A stretch of 52,116 nucleotides of DNA from Nodosilinea foveolarum (lineage in GTDB: Bacteria; Cyanobacteriota; Cyanobacteriia; Phormidesmidales; Phormidesmidaceae): contig QBMC01000010.1 of assembly GCA_003242035.1 (NCBI GenBank), positions 1 through 52,116 on the forward strand, written 5' to 3'. Below the pieces are notes generated by a model, which was given only the letters and a program-made list of their open reading frames with translations, was not told the origin of the DNA and searched no databases. Positions 43,395 through 52,116 of the stretch are shown here, piece after piece. Position 1 is the first letter of the stretch; each line of letters opens with the position of its first letter. Made by a program: the position numbers and the translations under genes.

Positions 43395-43958
43395 ATGGTT
43401 ACAACGACACAAAAACCGGTTATCGAAGACGCTGAGCTGACAAAGCCAAATTCTTTAGAAGCTTGGGTAGAAAACCCATTGGATGGGACAGAGTGGGTTG
43501 ATGGTCAGTTAGTTGAGAAAACAGGTATGACGCTGACGCACAGCAAGATTCAAAGACGGCTCAGTACAGCATGGGCAGTCTATCAAGCTGAGCAGAAACT
43601 AGGCGGTGAGGTGTATACAGAAGCACCTTGCAAAACGAGAAAGCAAGGAAGAAAACCCGACGTATCCTATCTCGCCCCAGATCTTCTGACGCAATACGGA
43701 AAATCTGCAACTCTGCCACAAAGCTTTCCACTGAGCGCAGAAATTGTGTCTCCAACAGACTACGCAGAAGATGTGTATGACAAAGCCGATGAGTATCTAG
43801 CTTCCGGTGGTGAAGAAGTTTGGTTAGTTTTTCCAGATAATCATCGAGTCGTTGTGATTACGGCTCAAAGCGAGCAGGTTTTCAAGTCGGGTGACATCGC
43901 AAAGACGCAGGTTGTCCTTCCTGGATTTGAGATTTCGGTCGATGAGTTGCTGTCTTAG
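43395..43958 (+). CDS. Uma2-family endonuclease (DUF820)
   Basis: A 187-residue PD-(D/E)XK-like Uma2 protein. Visible are the strand GTEWVDGQLVEKTGMT, the EAPCKTRKQGRKPDVSYL block with the PDV, EIVSPTDYAEDVYDKADEYLASGGEEVWLVFP (catalytic Glu and Lys) and VVVITAQ. Uma2 genes are expanded in filamentous cyanobacteria and are usually regarded as putative restriction-like or mobile-associated nucleases; the biological role is unclear. It starts 41 bp after trpD. Confidence 0.88.
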   Translation: MVTTTQKPVIEDAELTKPNSLEAWVENPLDGTEWVDGQLVEKTGMTLTHSKIQRRLSTAWAVYQAEQKLGGEVYTEAPCKTRKQGRKPDVSYLAPDLLTQYGKSATLPQSFPLSAEIVSPTDYAEDVYDKADEYLASGGEEVWLVFPDNHRVVVITAQSEQVFKSGDIAKTQVVLPGFEISVDELLS

Positions 43959-44050
43959 CGCTCACTCAAATGCCGTCAAAATATAGCCAAGTGGATAGCC
44001 AGGACTTTACTTGTAGCTATCAACTGCTCAGCGCTGTTGTAGAAAACAAT

Positions 44051-45433
44051 TCAATCTTTGCCGTCTCGTTCCAGCCAACCTCTCATTTTCCCAGGATTTA
44101 GCAATCCGTAGGGATCAACTTTTTGTTTGAATTTGAGCTGAGCTTCATCGACCGTTTTGCGCCCACCATCTTCCAATAAAAACGTGTGTGGATTCGCAAT
44201 AAACGCGCCTTTCTCTTCGTGATAGCGAATAATTTCATTCAGCCGCTCCGCTGTGGAGTAGCGTACTAGCTGAAGTGCCGCTGGCAAGATATTTCCCTGG
44301 ACGCGAATGTATTCCAGATGCATCACCACCTCATCGCCGAAGTGCTCGTACATGTGCTGAACTAATTTCAGCTCAGGATCGTAGGGAAAAACGGTTTGCA
44401 AGTATGTCCAGCGTTCGTCTGCATTGCGAGCGTGGAGCGTTGTGTGGTTCCAAGTAAACTCGCCGATGGCCGCGCCTTTACCAGATGCCTGTGAGTCTTT
44501 TTGGTAAGTTACTTTGCCGCCACAGTCTGCGACTAGCTCATTCAATGCGGTTAAATCGGCTTCGGAAACAATCAGCAGGGCGGCTGATTTTCCTTCTGGC
44601 AAACTTTCTTTTAGCGCTCCGAAATAACTAGGAATGGGCCAAGCGTGAATGCTGATGAGTTTTTTGATAATGCCATCGGCATCGCCTAGCGCCTGACCAA
44701 ACCGCGCCGCGCTCATGAAGTCGTCGAAAACTGTGATCGCCTCCATCCAGGGATAAGCTGGCCCCAACGGAATTTCGAGTTCGGTAATAATGCCGTTCGT
44801 GCCGTAAGCATGATTCACCTGCTGCACCGCGTCCCCGCGCAACTCCATCACCCGAGGCGAGTCTTCCATCGTAACCACGCGGACGGCCTGAATATTGCCC
44901 CGATCAGCTAGCTGCCCGTACATCACCGACCCGACACCACCGCTGCCACCCCCAACAAATCCGCCAATGGTCGCGGTTCGATAGGTAGAAGGTGCCATCC
45001 GAATTTCCCACCCCTGAGGGCGAGTTATTCTGTCAATAGCAGCCAGTTTAGCGCCCGGTTCTACGCAAGCTCGACCGGGCTTCACCCACTTCACCGCGTC
45101 CATTGCACTCAGGTCTAAAATGATCCCCCCGGCAAGCGGAATCGCCTGACCATAGTTGCCCGTGCCCGCCCCTCGAACCGTCAGCGGTAGCTTAGCAGAG
45201 ACGCATACCTGCGCAACTTTTAGAACGTCGGCCTCGGTTTTGGGCCTGACCACTAGGTCGCCTACTTTATCGGCTAACTGCTCTGCCAAAATAGGGCTGA
45301 AATAGTAGTAATCCTTAGAGAGTTTGGCAACTTGGTCAGGGGCAAGAATGGTTTCTATAGGGTTTAAAAGCTGCGCGATCGCTCCCCAGTCCACATCAGT
45401 AGTTCGAGTCAAAGAAGGCGGGGGAAAATTCAT
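44051..45433 (-). CDS. FAD-binding oxidoreductase (GlcD/FAD_binding_4 type)
   Basis: The 460-residue protein has a PP-loop FAD domain: LPLTVRGAGTGNYGQ, GGIILDLSAMDAV and ATIGGFVGGGSGGVGSVMYG (about 115–175), and a C-terminal substrate cap ending VDPYGLLNPGKM. Glycolate or D-lactate dehydrogenase and similar enzymes use this fold; the substrate is not clear. I start at the ATG at 45433 (MNFPPPSL) because a longer reading adds 20 residues without a known motif. The neighbouring genes give no hint of the pathway. Confidence 0.85.
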   Translation of the reverse strand: MNFPPPSLTRTTDVDWGAIAQLLNPIETILAPDQVAKLSKDYYYFSPILAEQLADKVGDLVVRPKTEADVLKVAQVCVSAKLPLTVRGAGTGNYGQAIPLAGGIILDLSAMDAVKWVKPGRACVEPGAKLAAIDRITRPQGWEIRMAPSTYRTATIGGFVGGGSGGVGSVMYGQLADRGNIQAVRVVTMEDSPRVMELRGDAVQQVNHAYGTNGIITELEIPLGPAYPWMEAITVFDDFMSAARFGQALGDADGIIKKLISIHAWPIPSYFGALKESLPEGKSAALLIVSEADLTALNELVADCGGKVTYQKDSQASGKGAAIGEFTWNHTTLHARNADERWTYLQTVFPYDPELKLVQHMYEHFGDEVVMHLEYIRVQGNILPAALQLVRYSTAERLNEIIRYHEEKGAFIANPHTFLLEDGGRKTVDEAQLKFKQKVDPYGLLNPGKMRGWLERDGKD

Positions 45434-45604
45434 ATATGTGGATACCGGCAGAAAATGTACTGAATAATAGGAGTAATGGGCGATCGCAGCCACAATTTGA
45501 AGTGATTTTACGGAGTGAGAAACTCAAGGCAATGGTGATTATTGATAGGTAGGCAAACGCGATTGGACCTATACCGAACATTGCTACCTCCTCACTGCAC
45601 CTCT

Positions 45605-45787
45605 ATGCTGTCTGCAAATCCTTCTCAGTTTCCGCTTTGGTCATACCTCAAGCAGCCCATCGGAACCCCTGGCTACCCGTTCATCCTCAACCCCACCAAG
45701 TTTTGGAATAGGCAAAAAATTCACTTCATCGAGCGCTGTTGGGTGATGTCTTATGTATCGGAAGAACATTACCACGAAGAAGTATAA
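45605..45787 (+). CDS. Small protein, 60 aa, unrecognised
   Basis: The product from the ATG at 45605 starts MLSANPSQFPLWSYLKQP and continues with GTPGYPFILNPTKFWNRQKI and FIERCWVMSYVSEEHYHEEV. It has a proline-rich start and an amphipathic end, no signal peptide. Codon third positions look coding. An earlier TTG at 45542 could add 21 residues. A strong terminator 45 bp downstream on the same strand supports transcription. I infer no function. Confidence 0.5.
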   Translation: MLSANPSQFPLWSYLKQPIGTPGYPFILNPTKFWNRQKIHFIERCWVMSYVSEEHYHEEV

Positions 45788-45831
45788 GCCTAGCCCAAGC
45801 CAGACAACGTTCCAGTAAAATCATCAAACCC

Positions 45832-45869
45832 AAAGCGTCTTCTGTTACTTTTACCGGAGGCGCTTTTTT
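45832..45869 (+). terminator. Intrinsic terminator after the 60-aa gene
   Basis: AAAGCGTCT (45832–45840) pairs with AGGCGCTTT (45858–45866) including one G·U, 17-nt loop, followed by further T. It is 45 bp after the small gene's stop. Confidence 0.82.
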
Positions 45870-45920
45870 ATTGTTTTTGTCGTCCAGTAGCTGTAAAGAT
45901 GCTCTCTATCCAGACAGCCG

Positions 45921-48428
45921 CTATTCAACGTTGATATTCCGGCTCAGATCTTCTTTAGACTGCTCCCAATCATTAATCAGCCCCGTTGTCCATAGCCAAT
46001 TCTGGCTCAGCGTATCCTCATTGAACTCACCCGGTGCGCGTTCTAGCACTTTTGAGTAAGCCGCCACTGCCCGGTCTAGCAGCTCCGCTCGCTCGCTAGG
46101 ATCGGCGGAAATTTTCGACTGGTCAAGCGCCGCGATCGCCAAACCAGCGTAAGCGTTAACCGCATACTCAGGCACAGACTGATTCGAAAAATAGATCATG
46201 CCGTTTGGTTGATCAACCGCTAAATCAATCGCCCTTTGAAAAGTATCCAGCGCCTTCTCGGGTTGATCGACTGCGAGCTGAGAAAATCCCAACGCCATCG
46301 TAAACTCCATCCAGTCGGGTTCTTCCTCTAGCCCCGCCGTCCAAGATCGCATAGCATCGGCGGCAGCGAAATCAGTGCTCCCCTGCCGCGCCAGTCCCCA
46401 CTGCGCCCGTCCGCGAAAGAACGTAACAATCGGATCTCGCTCCTGCGTAGACTTGGCATTGTCCAGCGCGTTGATAGCTGCTTGATAATCGCCATTGTCT
46501 ATCAGCGTTTTTGTCGTCGTCACGGCAGCATCTAAATTGTCACTGTCGAAGGAGACTTCTGCCTGGGCAACCAGCCGCTGCGCCTCTGAAACCGTAACCG
46601 GGTTGGCCGTTACAAGCCGACCGCGCTGCTGCCACCAGGCGATCGCGGTTATTCCCAACAAAGCAGCGAGTGCCAGTGAAGTGAGCGTTGGCAGCGTCAA
46701 GAGCTTGGTATGAAGGGTATGGCTGCGAGTCAGGCGTTCACCTACCGTTTCTGGCGCATTAGCCTTAGATGAAATATTAGGAGACGCTTTAGGCTGCGGG
46801 GCGGATGGGACAACACGCACTTTATTTTGGCGGTTATCGCCAGCATTGGTCAGGCTCGCTACCGGCTCACCATAAAACCCATGAGGGGTTCCGATTTCTT
46901 CGGGTACGCGCAGTTCTCCGTCTACTTCTACTGGAGCAAGCGGCGTAGAGAGCTGTTTCACCACAGCCTCGGTCGAATCAGTCTCGTTGTTGTCAACTAA
47001 ATCTTCGTTCACATCACGGTTAGATAACTTTGCATCAGATAACGTTTTATCAGATAACTGCGCGCGGGCAGCACCTTCTAATTGAGGACGAGCGTTAGCA
47101 GGCTTTAAAGCGGCGGCTGGACTGGTTCTACGATTCGTGCTGGGCAGGCTAATGCTGGCTAACTCTGGCTCGGAAAAGAGGAGATCGCCATACGGATCGT
47201 TAGCAGAATCTAGGGCATCGGCATTTTCAATCACGCGGGCAGCTTTCACCAGATAGCCATCGAATGAAGGCTGCATATAGAGCGTTGGCAGCGCCCAGTA
47301 AAATTGATGAGAGCCATAGGCTGAGATAAGCCCCTGCCGCGTTCGATTCAGGCTTAAGTCAATAGACTGGCCTTTTTTGAGGTTGCGATAGAGCAACTGG
47401 GTGAAGTTGATGGCGACGTGGTCGGGAATGCGATCACTCATGGCAATCACACTCGGCAGCCCCCGATTTACCAGCGCCTGAGCCAAATTGCGCTCCTGCC
47501 ATCCCTGCTCAGAACTAGCGCTGTAGCTACCCCGACAAGAATTAAAAACCGCCAGCTTAATACCGTTATTTACCAACAGCCCAGCTAAATCTTCACCGCT
47601 CAAGCGCTCCGTCAGGCCAGTTTGATGGCTAACCAAAAAGAGATCGCCGCCCGCATTGCCCAAATTACTGTGTCCGGCGTAGTGCAGCACCTGATAGTTA
47701 CCGCGATCTAACTCCTGAGTGAGTTCTGCGCGATCCGGCTGCTCTAAAATTCTGAGCTGAACGTCTAATAGCGTTTCGTCATCACCCACGCCATTGCTCA
47801 CCCCTTCAGGATGCAGCTCAGACTGAAGGTGATAAACCTCTTGCTTCAGCTCTAGCCGCTCCTGATCGTCTGGAGAAGCAATCACCATTAAAATTCGCAG
47901 CACCTGCTTAGAATTCGTAGAGGGCTTGGCCGAAGCCGACCCGTGATGTCGCGCCAGAATGTATCGAGAAAAAATCACGTCTGTCCCCGTAGCCAGGGGC
48001 AAAGACCTAGCGTGCAAGGCTTCCCAAGGCAGTTGCTGAAGGCGATTGTCCTTCATGCCGATTCGCAATCGCAGCAAATCCTGCCGATTTTGAGCGACCC
48101 CTTGGGCCGTGACCCAACTGTCGTGTAGCTGACCTTGAAACAGCGCATCGTGCAGCGTCTGGCCCAGCTTGACTAGGGTATCGTCAGCGGCTTCAGTGCT
48201 TTTTCGTCCGGACTGCCCAGCTCGACTAGGTAAAGTGTGTCGCGACTGCCCTTGCAGCAGTCCTAATAAGGGGTCGTGCATGAGCGACTGCGTTTGCGAA
48301 AGCCACTCGGACACCGGCCAGTGAACCTTCTCCTCCGCTAGCTGTACGCCTTTTTCCACATACTCAGTGCGAATGAGGTACTGATCGTCACCCATTGCGG
48401 TGATAGATATTTTGAATTCCTGAATCAC
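45921..48428 (-). CDS. CHAT-domain protein with TM helix and TPR-like C terminus
   Basis: The 835-residue protein has an N-terminal domain (1–170) with the strand LPWEALHA, a caspase-like CHAT domain (about 175–395) with the catalytic dyad His253 in VLHYAGHSN and Cys298 in AVFNSCRGS, then a long disordered Ser/Thr/Asn-rich stretch (about 400–570). One transmembrane helix (about 580–599, LTSLALAALLGITAIAWW) leads to TPR-like helices (about 615–830). So the protease faces the cytoplasm and the TPR part the other side, or the reverse. CHAT proteases act in cyanobacterial and defence-related pathways, sometimes as effectors switched on by partner sensors; no such partner is adjacent. The start is GTG. 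Confidence 0.9.
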   Translation of the reverse strand: MIQEFKISITAMGDDQYLIRTEYVEKGVQLAEEKVHWPVSEWLSQTQSLMHDPLLGLLQGQSRHTLPSRAGQSGRKSTEAADDTLVKLGQTLHDALFQGQLHDSWVTAQGVAQNRQDLLRLRIGMKDNRLQQLPWEALHARSLPLATGTDVIFSRYILARHHGSASAKPSTNSKQVLRILMVIASPDDQERLELKQEVYHLQSELHPEGVSNGVGDDETLLDVQLRILEQPDRAELTQELDRGNYQVLHYAGHSNLGNAGGDLFLVSHQTGLTERLSGEDLAGLLVNNGIKLAVFNSCRGSYSASSEQGWQERNLAQALVNRGLPSVIAMSDRIPDHVAINFTQLLYRNLKKGQSIDLSLNRTRQGLISAYGSHQFYWALPTLYMQPSFDGYLVKAARVIENADALDSANDPYGDLLFSEPELASISLPSTNRRTSPAAALKPANARPQLEGAARAQLSDKTLSDAKLSNRDVNEDLVDNNETDSTEAVVKQLSTPLAPVEVDGELRVPEEIGTPHGFYGEPVASLTNAGDNRQNKVRVVPSAPQPKASPNISSKANAPETVGERLTRSHTLHTKLLTLPTLTSLALAALLGITAIAWWQQRGRLVTANPVTVSEAQRLVAQAEVSFDSDNLDAAVTTTKTLIDNGDYQAAINALDNAKSTQERDPIVTFFRGRAQWGLARQGSTDFAAADAMRSWTAGLEEEPDWMEFTMALGFSQLAVDQPEKALDTFQRAIDLAVDQPNGMIYFSNQSVPEYAVNAYAGLAIAALDQSKISADPSERAELLDRAVAAYSKVLERAPGEFNEDTLSQNWLWTTGLINDWEQSKEDLSRNINVE

Positions 48429-49008
48429 AACCGATCTGTCCCCTGACGTGTACGTAGGATGGCTATGGGGCAGCCATTAGTAATATAGCAACGCCCTTTT
48501 TTACTGCTAGCGCTATCACCCTGGCTATTCTAGAGTTTTTGCTGAAGTCGCCTGTCGGTAGAAGGTAGGCAACATTTGATACAGCTAGTGATACCACCCG
48601 AAAAAGCACATCTCTCCTTCTATATTAGGGAGCAGACTTTCTTTCTAAAGGCCGACTGGGACAGTTGCCTCCGCGCCCACTCGATTATCCTGCGTGGGGC
48701 TTACGAATAACGATCCTTATAGTCCGATGCAAGGCTTCTTTCAAAAGATAGGTTTCTAGGCGTAATTGAGACTGTCGCAATAATGAAGCAAACGTTAAGC
48801 CTCAAACTCGTAGGACACATTTATTACGAGACATGAATATTCTTCTCATAACCTGTCCTAAGCTAATTAAAGATTCACGAATCTCTACAGCTCAAAAGCT
48901 GATGCTTTCCAAAAATTAGCTCATCACAAGCGGTTTCTAGTGAGTAGGCGACAGCCAGCGGCCGGTGACAGACTTTACTTTTTATTCCCCCCTCGTATTC
49001 AGCCTCGG
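48429..49008. other. Long intergenic region before the MFS gene
   Basis: No gene visible on either strand. It contains only short repeats (TGATAC twice near 48575–48595) and a weak ATTACGAG dyad near 48805–48830. The region is AT-richer than its neighbours. Confidence 0.45.
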
Positions 49009-50403
49009 ATGACTGCCTTACGAATCGAAGCCAATCCCATTCCAGCCCAGTCGAAAGACGTTGCCTGCGATCGCCCAACGGTTCGTTCAAGTCTAAGGGC
49101 TTCCACGCTAGACGGCACGTTCTCGGCTGTCTTCGAGAACGTGGTAAGAGGCGTTCTAATCAGCAACTTTCTGTTGGGCCTCGGAGCAGGAGCCTTCGAA
49201 ATCGGAATGCTCACATCCATTCCGATGATGGCCCATCTCTTACAGCCGTTCGGCGCGTACCTATCCGAAAGAACCACCAGTCGCCATCGTTACTGCTTGT
49301 ATATATACGGCGTATCGCGGCTGCTATGGCTTCTCCCTGCCGCCGGTATTTTTGCATTTAGCCACGGATTATTAGACGCTCATCAGCTCTCACTGTTAGC
49401 CCTGGTCGTACTCGCGATTAGCAACGCCTTAGATTCTATTGGCTGTGCGTCTTGGGTGAGCTGGATGGCAGTGCTGGTGCCCGCGAAGATTAGAGGGCGC
49501 TATTTTAGCTTCCGGCGATCGCTCTCCGGCCTAGCCGCCTTACTCACCATTCCAGCCGGGGGCTGGCTCGTCTCTAAATGGATGGGCGGCGAAGTTGAAG
49601 GTTACGGAGTAGCGCTCATTATTGCGGTCATCATCGGCCTAATCAGCTTGGGCTTTCAGTTTCGAATGAGAGATGTGAATCCGCAAGAAGAAGCCGCTGC
49701 TCATGCGGCGATCGCCCAACAATCCGAAAACCCCTCAGCGAAAACTAGCCTACTAAAAGACCGCAACTTTCTAACGCTCTTACTATTTCTAGGACTTTGG
49801 ACATTTGGCCTAAACCTGAGCGCTCCCTTTTTCAACTTCTACTTACTCGACGCCCTGAAGCTAAACGTACAGTGGGTCACGTTTTATAGCAGCGCAGTCT
49901 ACGGCGCTTATTTCCTTGCCATTGTGCTGTGGGGCCGCCTAGCCGACCGCATTGGCAACCGCCCGGTGCTGCTGATCAACTGCTTGCTCACGGCCTCAAT
50001 TCCGCTGGTGTGGATTTACACCGACAGTACGCTCCTATCTATCTGGCTCATTCTGCCATTGCTACATCTGGTTAAAGGCGGCACGCTCGCCGCTGTAGAA
50101 CTCTGTCTCGGCAACATTCAGATGGAGCTAGCCCCCAAAGCAGGACAGTCGGGTTACTTTGCGATCGCCGCCGCCGTCATGGGCATCACTGGCGCACTCG
50201 GCACCACCGCAGGCAGTTTCCTAGCAGAACTCCCTGGCTTTGGCCTTTCTGCTCTATTCCTACTCTCCGCTATCGTTCGCCTACTCAGCCTGACGCCCTT
50301 ATTCTTTGTCAAAGAAGCGCGATCGCACTCTATCCGTCAACTGCTCACCACCCAAGGCCAACGCTTCGCCCAAATCGGCCAGCCCGTCAGAGTGAAGGTC
50401 TAA
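49009..50403 (+). CDS. MFS transporter
   Basis: A major facilitator protein of 464 residues, with about 12 hydrophobic segments (GVLISNFLLGLGAGAFEIGML, LLALVVLAISNALDSIGCASWVSWM and so on), the loop RGRYFSFRRSLSG between helices 4 and 5 and an RLADRIGNRP motif between helices 8 and 9 (the A-like motif). Substrate unknown. I start at the ATG at 49009; a GTG at 48940 would add 23 residues. It precedes the helicase gene on the same strand by 61 bp. Confidence 0.85.
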   Translation: MTALRIEANPIPAQSKDVACDRPTVRSSLRASTLDGTFSAVFENVVRGVLISNFLLGLGAGAFEIGMLTSIPMMAHLLQPFGAYLSERTTSRHRYCLYIYGVSRLLWLLPAAGIFAFSHGLLDAHQLSLLALVVLAISNALDSIGCASWVSWMAVLVPAKIRGRYFSFRRSLSGLAALLTIPAGGWLVSKWMGGEVEGYGVALIIAVIIGLISLGFQFRMRDVNPQEEAAAHAAIAQQSENPSAKTSLLKDRNFLTLLLFLGLWTFGLNLSAPFFNFYLLDALKLNVQWVTFYSSAVYGAYFLAIVLWGRLADRIGNRPVLLINCLLTASIPLVWIYTDSTLLSIWLILPLLHLVKGGTLAAVELCLGNIQMELAPKAGQSGYFAIAAAVMGITGALGTTAGSFLAELPGFGLSALFLLSAIVRLLSLTPLFFVKEARSHSIRQLLTTQGQRFAQIGQPVRVKV

Positions 50404-50464
50404 TCACTCATCCCAAAGACCGCTACAATCTGGAAGGTATGGCAACTGTTCATCTGTACTATCC

Positions 50465-52116
50465 ATGGTCGCGACCTCTAGCCAAACGACTGACAAAAAA
50501 TCTAGCTCTCGTCGGCAAGATCAAGCGGCGCTAGATAGAACAGAGCCATTAAAAGCGATTGTCGATAGTCTAAGGCCGGGACAAAAATCTCTAGCTCAAT
50601 GGCGTTCTGGGCCGCTAGCGGTATCCGCCGTACCTGGATCAGGCAAGTCAACCGGAATGGCTGCGGGCGCGGCGATCGCCATCGCCCACCACCAACTCCA
50701 CGCCCGCAAGCAGCTAGTTCTAGTTACCTTCACGCGCTCAGCCGCAGCCAACCTTAAGGCCAAAGTTCGTCAGCATCTCAAAGCCCTTTCCCTACCGCAA
50801 AATAGCTTCGTCGTCCATACGCTGCACGGACTCGCCCTCAACATCGCCACCCGTCATCCCGAAATTTCAGGCATCAACCTGTCATCAATGAGTTCGGAAG
50901 GCACGACGCTGATCTCACCTACCCAAGGCCATCGCCTTATCCGCGCTGCCGTTGAACGTTGGATAGACGAAAATCCAACGACATATCAGAGGCTAATAGA
51001 AGGACAAAACTTCGATGGGGAAGATGCCGAACGACTGCGCCGACAGTCTGTACTTAGAACAGAAGTGCTGCCAGATCTAGCCTACACCGTTATTCATGAG
51101 GCTAAAAGCTCAGGATTATTGCCCGCTGCACTCGCTGAAATTGCTGAGCAGATGATTTTTAGCATCGAAGAAGGCGCGGCTGATTACGCGGTCGTTTCTA
51201 TTGCGGCGGGCCTTTACGCTCACTATCAGAGGCTGCTAGAAGACAAGGGTCTGATCGACTACGACGACATGATTTTAGCGGCGCTCAAAACATTAGAAGA
51301 ACCTGACCTTCGTCAGCTTTGGCAGAGCCGTATATTCGCCATTTTTGAGGATGAGGCCCAAGATTCCTCACCGCTGCAAACTCAGTTGCTAGAAATTCTA
51401 GCCGCCGATCCAGAAGATTCAACGCAGCGAAACATTGTGCGAGTCGGCGATCCAAACCAGGCGATTAACTCTACGTTTACGCCCGCCGATCCGGTGTTTT
51501 TTAATCAGTTTTGCGATCGCGCTCAAGAAATCGGCAGACTCGCCACTATCGAGCAGGCCGGGAGAAGCTGCGATCGCATCATGACCGCCGCCAACACCAC
51601 GCTCCATTGGGTGAACAAACACAGCCCCATTCAGCCCTTTAGAACGCAAGATATTCTGCCAGTTGGCCCTGACGATCCACAGCCCAACGCCAACCCAGAA
51701 CCCATCGGTGAGGGTGTAGAGCTAGTCCGTCCGGCTAACGTTGTTGAGACAGCTAAGACATTGGCTCAGCGGATAGCCCAAGCATTTGCAGCAGACAAAA
51801 CGCTCAGCGCCGCAGTTCTAGTTAGAGAAAGTCGGCAGGGAACTTTCTTGCGCAAACTTTTAGAAGATCCGGAGCGAATCGGGTTTGATTTTGCTGAGAC
51901 TGGGATTGAAATTTATGATGTGGGGGCGCGCGATCGCAAATCTCACATTCCCGGTGAAATGCTCGCCCTGATGCAGTTCATCGAGCGACCTCACTCCTCA
52001 GACAACCTCAAAGCCGCCCTGCGCGTCCTCGTCTCCCGCCAGCTCATCCCCACCCAAGACCTCAACCCGCTGGCAACTAGTCCAGAACAATTCCTCTATC
52101 CCGGCCCGCTCGACAC
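50465..52116 (+). CDS. UvrD/Rep-type DNA helicase, N-terminal part (runs off window)
   Basis: An open frame of at least 550 codons starts at the ATG at 50465 and is still open at the window end; it has no stop in this stretch. It carries superfamily 1 helicase motifs: Walker A VPGSGKST (motif I), LVTFTRSAAANLKAKV (Ia), DYDDMIL followed by EDEAQDSSPLQ (motif II, DEAQ) and VGDPNQAINSTF (motif III). UvrD/Rep helicases unwind DNA in repair and recombination. The second RecA domain begins near the edge, so the 3' half, needed to tell UvrD from PcrA, AddA-like or other ATP-dependent nucleases, is missing. Confidence 0.85.
   Translation, partial: MVATSSQTTDKKSSSRRQDQAALDRTEPLKAIVDSLRPGQKSLAQWRSGPLAVSAVPGSGKSTGMAAGAAIAIAHHQLHARKQLVLVTFTRSAAANLKAKVRQHLKALSLPQNSFVVHTLHGLALNIATRHPEISGINLSSMSSEGTTLISPTQGHRLIRAAVERWIDENPTTYQRLIEGQNFDGEDAERLRRQSVLRTEVLPDLAYTVIHEAKSSGLLPAALAEIAEQMIFSIEEGAADYAVVSIAAGLYAHYQRLLEDKGLIDYDDMILAALKTLEEPDLRQLWQSRIFAIFEDEAQDSSPLQTQLLEILAADPEDSTQRNIVRVGDPNQAINSTFTPADPVFFNQFCDRAQEIGRLATIEQAGRSCDRIMTAANTTLHWVNKHSPIQPFRTQDILPVGPDDPQPNANPEPIGEGVELVRPANVVETAKTLAQRIAQAFAADKTLSAAVLVRESRQGTFLRKLLEDPERIGFDFAETGIEIYDVGARDRKSHIPGEMLALMQFIERPHSSDNLKAALRVLVSRQLIPTQDLNPLATSPEQFLYPGPLD

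Noticed and set aside
1-52116. CRISPR arrays, insertion sequences, prophage or integron genes
   Set aside because: No regularly spaced repeats, transposase or integrase motifs were seen. Uma2 and the long hairpins are the only possibly mobile-associated items.

Overview
This window is cyanobacterial chromosome. The sequence shows psbZ (photosystem II), a Yfr1 small RNA between guaB3 and trxA, the prfB–DUF3285–ybeY–dgkA–trpG gene order, a CBS-fused CCA-adding enzyme, a DUF6825-type small protein and very frequent GCGATCGC (HIP1) octamers. HIP1 density, base composition and gene content suggest a Leptolyngbya- or Synechococcus-like fresh-water or marine lineage, but I cannot name the genus. There are no insertion sequences, prophage genes or CRISPR arrays. 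Most of the window is core genome.

Layout. 1–2.1 kb: a small unrecognised ORF, a pentapeptide-repeat protein and structured intergenic DNA. 2.1–5.0 kb: a Tat-exported PhoX-type phosphatase (with an exact Pho-box half-site upstream) and a TenA enzyme. 5.1–8.8 kb: a small disordered protein, a 2H phosphoesterase, a YciI protein, SmpB and a PGM1-type ATP-grasp peptide ligase. 9.0–11.2 kb: SigF and a Bax-inhibitor-1 membrane protein, divergent around a long regulatory region with a 16-bp palindrome. 11.4–17.0 kb: prfB (programmed +1 frameshift), DUF3285, ybeY, dgkA, trpG/pabA, an MBL-fold protein without its metal motif, and an aminopeptidase P. 17.4–22.1 kb: AMIN-amidase, LOG protein, thioredoxin, Yfr1 and GuaB3. 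22.3–30.4 kb: a TrkA/KtrA potassium-channel regulator, AnmK, a lipocalin-like small protein, then a signalling block of Ser/Thr kinase, tandem USP, a PP2C phosphatase broken by an in-frame TAG, and a UbiB/ABC1 kinase. 30.7–33.9 kb: DUF6825-like protein, an anchored disordered protein and the CBS–CCA enzyme. 34.1–37.8 kb: psbZ, ribH, tRNA-Gly(GCC), a zinc-ribbon membrane protein, a ProA paralogue lacking the expected catalytic Cys, and a delta-9-type desaturase. 37.8–43.4 kb: a PLP lyase, an unlisted 57-aa gene with its own terminator, hisG, an ABC exporter and trpD. 43.4–52.1 kb: a Uma2 nuclease, an FAD oxidoreductase, a small protein with terminator, a CHAT–TM–TPR protein, an MFS transporter and the 5' part of a UvrD-like helicase that runs off the right edge.

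Functionally, the window mixes translation and ribosome upkeep (prfB, ybeY, smpB, CCA enzyme), cell-wall recycling (AMIN-amidase, AnmK, undecaprenol/DAG kinase), amino-acid biosynthesis (hisG, trpD, trpG), redox and purine housekeeping (trxA, guaB3) and phospho-signalling (kinase, PP2C, USP, UbiB). The observations most worth checking are the broken PP2C gene, two enzymes of known fold that have lost catalytic residues (MBL and ProA-like), the palindrome lying on the Yfr1 -10 element, and the 57-aa gene. I saw no clear multi-gene novel defence or mobile system.
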